A stretch of 64,000 bases of DNA from JAXGRD01 sp040766105 (GTDB lineage Bacteria; Bacillota; Clostridia; Peptostreptococcales; Anaerovoracaceae): positions 1-64,000 of the forward strand of contig JAXGRD010000003.1 of NCBI GenBank assembly GCA_040766105.1. The letters run 5' to 3'. Each line of letters opens with the position of its first letter. The first letter of the stretch is position 1. A model generated the notes under the pieces. The model was given only the letters and a program-made list of their open reading frames with translations. It made no database searches and was not told where the DNA came from. Both the position numbers and the translations under genes were made by a program. Of the stretch, positions 59,413 through 64,000 are shown in pieces.

Positions 59413-59750
59413 TCCACCTCAATACTTTCTATGTAAAACTCTTTCCCTATATCTGTTGGGCCGCCATCGACTCCACACTTGGGACATGCAAAAGATAGGA
59501 GTTTTCTCTCAAATATTTCTCCGCACGCCGGACAGGAAAGCTTTGCCTTCACCCTGGTAATATCTATTTCTGCCCCTTCACATTTGGTTCCTTCCGAAAT
59601 CATGTCGAAATACATGTGGATGGACTCGGGGACAAAACCGGAATACTCTCCAACCACCAGATTAATCCGGGTCACCTTGTGGGCACCCGCTTTTTCACAG
59701 TGTTCCTCTGCGATTTTTATCAATTGTTCCGTAATGGGATATTCGTGCAT
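59409..59750 (-). CDS. hypA: Hydrogenase nickel metallochaperone HypA
   Basis: A 113-residue protein starting MHEYPITEQLIKIAEEHCEK (His2 nickel ligand) with a zinc site LSCPACGEIFERKLLSFACPKCG (two Cys pairs). The start is the ATG at 59750 with AAAAGGAG upstream. First gene of the hyp operon. Confidence 0.97.
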   Translation of the reverse strand: MHEYPITEQLIKIAEEHCEKAGAHKVTRINLVVGEYSGFVPESIHMYFDMISEGTKCEGAEIDITRVKAKLSCPACGEIFERKLLSFACPKCGVDGGPTDIGKEFYIESIEVE

Positions 59751-59778
59751 CTGATTCTCCTTTTCAGCACCTCGGTAT

Positions 59779-59807
59779 ATTATAGTATCTTTTTCCGTGA
59801 GACACAA
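59779..59807 (-). promoter_or_regulatory. Sigma-A promoter for the hyp operon
   Basis: On the minus strand TTGTGT (59802-59807), 17-bp spacer, TATAAT (59779-59784). It is divergent from the transporter promoter 30 bp away. Confidence 0.7.
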
Positions 59808-59838
59808 CCGTATTCTTCCCCTAAAGGAAATGTCGCAA

Positions 59839-59867
59839 TTGACAGAAAGACCAGTCTTTTATATAAT
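59839..59867 (+). promoter_or_regulatory. Consensus sigma-A promoter for the NSS transporter
   Basis: TTGACA (59839-59844), 17-bp spacer, TATAAT (59862-59867): an exact consensus. A GCCAGT/ACTGGC hairpin (59874-59889) lies at the expected 5' end of the transcript. Confidence 0.85.
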
Positions 59868-59932
59868 CAACAGGCCAGTGTAAACTGGCGGAATCATACG
59901 CTTTTTGATATTTTAGAGGAGGTTTTGTATAT

Positions 59933-61330
59933 ATGAGTACAAACAAAGGACAGTGGGGTAGCAGCATCGGCTTCATGATGGCTGCAGTGGGTTCCGCTGT
60001 AGGTCTGGGAAATTTATGGGGATTCCCTTACAAAATGGGCAACGGCGGCGGCTTTGCCTTTCTCATTCTCTACTTGGTGCTGGCGATTCTTGTAGGCTTT
60101 GTTATTATGACAGGAGAATTGGTCATCGGTCGATACACGGGAAAAGGGGTTATCGCCGCATACCACACCGTCAACAGTAAATTTACATTCTTGGGATATA
60201 TGGCTTTTATTTGTCCTGTTCTGATTATGTCCTTCTACTGTATGTTAGGAGGCTACTGTCTCCGCTATGCTATTGGCAATATTGGAACCTTATTCAATGC
60301 CAGCTGGGGTATAAACGGTGCGGATCCGGGAGAGTTCTTCGTTGCTTTTTACAACAACGGACTTTCCACTTCCATATTTTCCGTTATTTTCATAAGTCTT
60401 ACTGTCCTTGTAGTCGTAGGCGGCGTAAAAGGTGGTATTGAAAACTTTTCGAAGATTGCCATGCCGGCTCTCTTCGTCATGTTGATCATCGTCATCATCC
60501 GAAGTGTGACCTTGCCCGGTGCTTCTGAGGGTATCGAATTTATGTTTAAGCCCAACTGGGAAGTATTCAAGGGTACCGGCTGGATTTCCGTATTGGCTTC
60601 CGCCGGTGGCCAGATGTTCTTTTCTCTCTCCTTGGGAATGGGTATCATGCTCACCTACGGTTCCTACCTATCCAAAAAAGAGAAAATTGAGCAAAGTGCC
60701 TTTGTCATCCCCATTGCAGATACCATCATAGCATTGATGGCAGGCTTGGCTGTTATGCCGGCGGTCTTTGCTATGGGTATGGAGCCCAATCAAGGCCCGG
60801 GGCTCCTCTTTGTAACATTACAGGGCGTATTTGAATCTATGGGTTCAGCAGGCCCAATCTTCGGGTTCATCCTATACACCCTGGTATTCATCGCTGCGAT
60901 TACTTCTTCAATTTCTTTGTTGGAAGTAGCCGTTTCCGCCATGATTGACGTCAGCGAGAAGCGCGGTCGAAAAGCCGACAGAAGAAAAATCACACTAATT
61001 ATGGGCGTCATCGTTTCCCTTATGGCCATTTGGGTTTCCGTGGATGCCTTGGGAGAAGGCCCCCTTCCCCATATCGGTGGATTCATCTGGCTGGACTTCT
61101 TCGATCTGTTGTCGGAAGGTATCATGATGCCATTGGCCGCATTGATCATGTCCCTCCTGTTAGGTTGGGGTATGGGTGCCGATTGGATGAGAAGAGAGAT
61201 AACTTTAGAAGGAAATAAATGGAGGAGCGAGAAGTTCTCCATGATCTGTCTGAAGTTCATCGCTCCTTTGGGTGTTGCCTTCGTCCTCTTGGGACAAATC
61301 AACAATTTCTTCGGTTTAGGCTGGTTCTAA
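59933..61330 (+). CDS. Sodium-dependent NSS-family transporter
   Basis: A 465-residue LeuT-fold transporter with about 11-12 transmembrane helices. The N-terminal helix has GSAVGLGNLWGFPYKMGNGGG (sodium and substrate site), SFYCMLGGYCLRYAIG follows, and FAAITSSISLLE-type helix 8 (FIAAITSSISLLEVAV) completes the core. It imports an amino acid or related compound with Na+; the substrate cannot be read. GGAGG precedes the ATG. Confidence 0.95.
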   Translation: MSTNKGQWGSSIGFMMAAVGSAVGLGNLWGFPYKMGNGGGFAFLILYLVLAILVGFVIMTGELVIGRYTGKGVIAAYHTVNSKFTFLGYMAFICPVLIMSFYCMLGGYCLRYAIGNIGTLFNASWGINGADPGEFFVAFYNNGLSTSIFSVIFISLTVLVVVGGVKGGIENFSKIAMPALFVMLIIVIIRSVTLPGASEGIEFMFKPNWEVFKGTGWISVLASAGGQMFFSLSLGMGIMLTYGSYLSKKEKIEQSAFVIPIADTIIALMAGLAVMPAVFAMGMEPNQGPGLLFVTLQGVFESMGSAGPIFGFILYTLVFIAAITSSISLLEVAVSAMIDVSEKRGRKADRRKITLIMGVIVSLMAIWVSVDALGEGPLPHIGGFIWLDFFDLLSEGIMMPLAALIMSLLLGWGMGADWMRREITLEGNKWRSEKFSMICLKFIAPLGVAFVLLGQINNFFGLGWF

Positions 61331-62449
61331 TTACTTGCCCCAATCCGTCATGTACATTATGGGGAACTCCCCTTGTCGATCCATAATTTCGATGAGTGCC
61401 TGGAGGTCCCCATTTCCTTTGCCCTGCAGATTACCCATTTGGGATAGCAAGCTACCCAGGAAGTCTTCCTGAGGGGGCTGAAGCTCGTAAAATTCCACTT
61501 CTCCCAGCTTTTCATTCTTCTTCATCATGGTCACCGCCTCATCATAGGTGGCGATATCATCGATGAGGTTCAGCTGCTTCGCTTGTTTCGCGGTGTAAAT
61601 ACGGCCGTCGGCAAGTCCTTTTGCCTGGGCTACGGACATCCCTCTACCCTCTGCTACAATGCCCACAAATTGCTCGTAGGCTTCATCTACCAAGGATTGA
61701 AAAATTGCGATTTGTTCATCGGTCATGGGATCCGTCATGCCACCCATGGCCTTATTGGCACCGGAGGTAATGGTGACGGTCTTGATTCCGTTCTTTTCCA
61801 GGAGTCCGGAAATATCATAGAGGGTTCCAATGGTTACCCCGATAGAGCCTGTCCAGCAATTCCTGTTTGCAATAATCTTGTCGCAGGGCGCCGATATGTA
61901 ATATCCTCCCGAAGCTGCCATGGAGCCCATGTAGGAATAAACGGGTCTCTTGGTCTCCTTCTGGTATTCTTTTATCTTCATATAGAGTTCGTCGCTCTCA
62001 TAGACGCCCCCGCCGGGAGAATCGACGAAGAGAAGTATGCCCTTGTTGGAATCGTTTTCCATCGCTGCATCAATGCTGTCCAAGGTAAATTGATGGTCAT
62101 AAGTTGTGGATTGCAACAGACCTCCCTCTGCGGAAGTAATGGTTCCCTCCACTGAAATCACGGACACATGAGAATCCGTCAAGTTCTCTTCCACTAGCCC
62201 CGGAGTACCGCCGGAACCGGTTCCCGGCAAGGCTCCCTGACCCAAGGTATTCTTCACCATCACATTGCAGCTGACACCTAAGATAATCAACCCGAGAAGA
62301 ATAGCCCCCAGAATGATCAGCGGTTTCTTTAGACCTCCGGAAGGCCTTCCACCTGAGGGACCGCTGCCGTAGGTATTTCCGCTCCCCGCTGTATCGTAGT
62401 AGCGAACACCGTTGTCATCCGGCCCGGTAAATCTTTCACCATTATTCAT
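61331..62449 (-). CDS. sppA: Signal peptide peptidase SppA (S49)
   Basis: A 372-residue membrane protease. A Gly/Ser/Pro-rich cytoplasmic start is followed by one transmembrane helix (PLIILGAILLGLIILGVSC). The S49 domain has FVDSPGGGVYESDELYMKI, the nucleophile Ser in SMAASGGYYISAPCDKI and the Lys base in SGANKAMGG. It degrades cleaved signal peptides. The start is the ATG at 62449 after GAGGAGG; a longer reading has no ribosome binding site. It is convergent with the NSS transporter, with no gap. Confidence 0.95.
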   Translation of the reverse strand: MNNGERFTGPDDNGVRYYDTAGSGNTYGSGPSGGRPSGGLKKPLIILGAILLGLIILGVSCNVMVKNTLGQGALPGTGSGGTPGLVEENLTDSHVSVISVEGTITSAEGGLLQSTTYDHQFTLDSIDAAMENDSNKGILLFVDSPGGGVYESDELYMKIKEYQKETKRPVYSYMGSMAASGGYYISAPCDKIIANRNCWTGSIGVTIGTLYDISGLLEKNGIKTVTITSGANKAMGGMTDPMTDEQIAIFQSLVDEAYEQFVGIVAEGRGMSVAQAKGLADGRIYTAKQAKQLNLIDDIATYDEAVTMMKKNEKLGEVEFYELQPPQEDFLGSLLSQMGNLQGKGNGDLQALIEIMDRQGEFPIMYMTDWGK

Positions 62450-62478
62450 ACGTTTCCTCCTCGTATAATATGTTCCAC

Positions 62479-62507
62479 GGACATATTTCTTTTCATTAAA
62501 TATGTCC
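62479..62507. repeat. Perfect inverted repeat upstream of sppA
   Basis: GGACATATTT and AAATATGTCC, 10-bp arms with a 9-nt spacer, 30 bp upstream of the sppA start codon. Operator or mRNA hairpin. The rest of 62508-62630 shows no gene and contains the boundary to the IS110 element. Confidence 0.45.
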
Positions 62508-62631
62508 AACGATAACTTATTCAATATTGGATATCCTGATGGTAAAATGTCTCTAGCAGACAATTTACAAAGGTACGTCTTGCTCCTCCTTACAGCACAT
62601 TTTGTGACTGCTTAAAAAGCTTTACGCCTGA

Positions 62632-62742
62632 CATTGATTTCTATTCTGCTTACACAGATGTTTCATCCTTCGGGGGAGACCTTCCAGCAATATGTCTCCG
62701 GAAGTGAATGCTAATTATGCGAGGTTTCAGTCAGAATCAATG
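62632..62742 (+). ncRNA. Candidate bridge RNA of the IS110 element
   Basis: CATTGATT...CTG (62632-62648) is complementary to CAGAATCAATG (62732-62742), closing a long-range stem. Inside it, CTTCGGGGGAGAC and GTCTCCGGAAG (62668-62704) form a strong hairpin with a 13-nt loop. IS110-group elements with a long 5' noncoding end make a structured guide (bridge) RNA there. Loop functions cannot be assigned without the donor and target junctions. Confidence 0.45.
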
Positions 62743-62799
62743 CTCAGGATAATCCTTTGTTGATGTCTCCATCCTTACCCGGAAAGGAGGTGATTTTGG

Positions 62800-64000
62800 A
62801 TGAAGAACTTAAATGTTCTTTCTACTCTGTTTGTTGGTATTGACGTGAGTTCCAAGACCAACGTTTGCACGGGCATGGATTTCAACGCCAATGTTTTGTT
62901 TGAGCTGAATGTTCCTAACAATCAGGTTGGTGCAGATACACTTAAAAGCAAATTGCTTGAGCTGATTCAAAAGCATCATTTTGAATCAACAGTTGTCGCC
63001 TTGGAATCCACTTCTTTTTATGGACTGCATATATCCAACTTTCTATCTTCCAATGAAGAGCTGCTCCCTCACCGTGTGTATGTTCATCCCTTAAACCCTA
63101 AGGTGATCAGCAACTATAGAAAGTCCTTCATCGGTCTTGGAAAAACGGATCCTATTGACGCATACATCATCGCAGACTTTGCAAGAGTTGGTCGTCTTAC
63201 CACAGAACCCTGGAAGGGTCCTCAATATCTTGCTCTGCAAAGACTTACCAGACATCGGTTGCATCTTGTAGAGTGTATGACACGCGAGAAAACATATATG
63301 GTTTCTAATATCTTTCTCAAGTTCTCCGAACTTGCTGTTCTAAAAGATGTTAATCACCCGTTTTCAAGCAATCACACCGCAACTGCAGAAGCTATTCTTA
63401 CGGAAATGCTTAGCCTTGAAGATCTCTCCAATCTTTCTTCTGAAGAATTGATTGACTTCGTCTGCAAACATAGCAAAAATCGTTTTGACGATCCTGCCAA
63501 GGTTTGCAAATTGCTCCAAAAGGCTGCTCGAGACTCCTATCGCTTGGACAAGACTCTTTATGAACCGCTTACGATTTCCATTGCTTCTTCCTACAATTGC
63601 ATTAGTGCATATGAGCAAGAAATCAAAACAATCAACAAGGCAATCGAGAAGACCTTAAAGGGTCTGTCTCCGGATGCATTTACAGTGTTGCAATCCATCC
63701 CCGGTATCGGCCCCGTATTTGCTTCCGGCATACTCGCAGAAATTGGCGATATACATGCCTTCCATTCAGCGGACGCATTGGCAAAATATGCGGGCATCTA
63801 CTGGAACAGAAACCAATCCGGCGATTATGAAGCAGACGATACGCACATGTCGAAAGCCGGAAACAAGTATCTGCGATATTATCTGATTGAAGCAACCGAC
63901 AGTATTAGACGACACGAGCCTACCTTTGCAGCTTACTACCGAAAGAAGTTTGATGAATCAAAGACGCATCAGCACAAAAGAGCACTCGCACTCACGTCTC
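62800..64000 (+). CDS. IS110-family DEDD transposase/recombinase (partial)
   Basis: At least 400 residues from the ATG at 62800 (AAAGGAGG at 8-nt spacing). The N-terminal RuvC-like DEDD domain shows FVGIDVSSKTNVCTGMDF (first Asp), VVALESTSFYG (Glu) and GKTDPIDAYIIADFAR (paired Asp). A helical middle follows, then the transposase-20 domain LQSIPGIGPVFASGILAEIG and KYAGIYWNRNQSG, up to RYYLIEATDSIRRHEP where the catalytic-serine region lies. The frame is open to the window's end. It should act with a bridge RNA rather than by sequence-specific protein reading. Confidence 0.93.
   Translation, partial: MKNLNVLSTLFVGIDVSSKTNVCTGMDFNANVLFELNVPNNQVGADTLKSKLLELIQKHHFESTVVALESTSFYGLHISNFLSSNEELLPHRVYVHPLNPKVISNYRKSFIGLGKTDPIDAYIIADFARVGRLTTEPWKGPQYLALQRLTRHRLHLVECMTREKTYMVSNIFLKFSELAVLKDVNHPFSSNHTATAEAILTEMLSLEDLSNLSSEELIDFVCKHSKNRFDDPAKVCKLLQKAARDSYRLDKTLYEPLTISIASSYNCISAYEQEIKTINKAIEKTLKGLSPDAFTVLQSIPGIGPVFASGILAEIGDIHAFHSADALAKYAGIYWNRNQSGDYEADDTHMSKAGNKYLRYYLIEATDSIRRHEPTFAAYYRKKFDESKTHQHKRALALTS

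Larger units (their letters stand above)
62600..64000 (+). mobile_element. IS110-family insertion sequence (partial, right end outside window)
   Basis: An IS110-type transposase with about 200 bp of noncoding 5' DNA. These elements have no terminal inverted repeats or target duplications, so the left boundary (about 62570-62630) is uncertain. The element continues beyond the right edge. Confidence 0.75.

Overview
This window looks like the chromosome of an anaerobic, fermentative member of the Firmicutes (class Clostridia). Supporting signs are AGGAGG ribosome binding sites, sigma-A type promoters, RNase Y, a ThiI without a rhodanese domain, an mre/minD/rodA cell-shape cluster, an acyl-CoA dehydrogenase with an electron-bifurcating-type EtfBA, a hydrogenase maturation operon, lipoproteins and a cell-wall-sorted surface protein. 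The gene set resembles the Anaerovoracaceae / Family XIII group, but that placement is inference.

Bases 1 to about 23,280 are a conjugative element (ICE) of the Tn1549/CTn type, oriented leftward and running off the left edge. It has replaced the 3' end of the housekeeping rlmD gene. Read in transcription order (right to left) it holds a CD1845-like membrane protein, a RepA-like initiator, a DnaC-like ATPase, a PcfB-like protein, the VirD4 coupling protein, SSB, Maff2 and a TrbL-like membrane protein. The virD4 gene is broken twice. An IS256-family element (18946-20433, perfect 8-bp target duplication) sits in its N-terminal part. A 15.6-kb integrative mobilizable element (IME, about 2208-17849) sits in its middle. 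Removing both restores one continuous 594-codon frame.

The IME has an integrase/excisionase pair flanked at both ends by 11-bp-phased TTCAAC arm sites. Its replication module comprises a VapE-like ATPase, a CHC2 primase-like protein and a GTCAAC iteron-like array. It also has a Bro-N protein, a relaxase with a nearby oriT-like hairpin, and three small genes. Its cargo is a three-gene defence-like operon: an XRE regulator, a PLD-nuclease/SNF2-type helicase and an Eco57I-class adenine methyltransferase. This looks like a single-polypeptide ATP-dependent restriction-modification enzyme split over two genes, and is the best candidate for a less-described system.

Bases 23,280 to 62,560 are core chromosome. 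In order: rlmD, a thioesterase, rsmE and prmA; an acd-etfB-etfA operon with a Rex-like operator and a ferredoxin-fused EtfA; thiI with a cysteine desulfurase; rny; rodA convergent with the radC-mreBCD-PBP2-minD series; a DUF1015 gene, cmk and nrdR; an FKBP/trigger-factor-like lipoprotein; infC-rpmI-rplT behind an attenuator leader; a beta-helix surface protein behind a palindrome-controlled promoter; a lipoprotein; citrate synthase; a LytTR regulator next to a small secreted-protein operon with 21-bp-phased repeats; hypABF-ybaK-hypCDE; an NSS-family transporter; and sppA. The window ends inside an IS110-family element whose 5' noncoding end folds like a bridge RNA.
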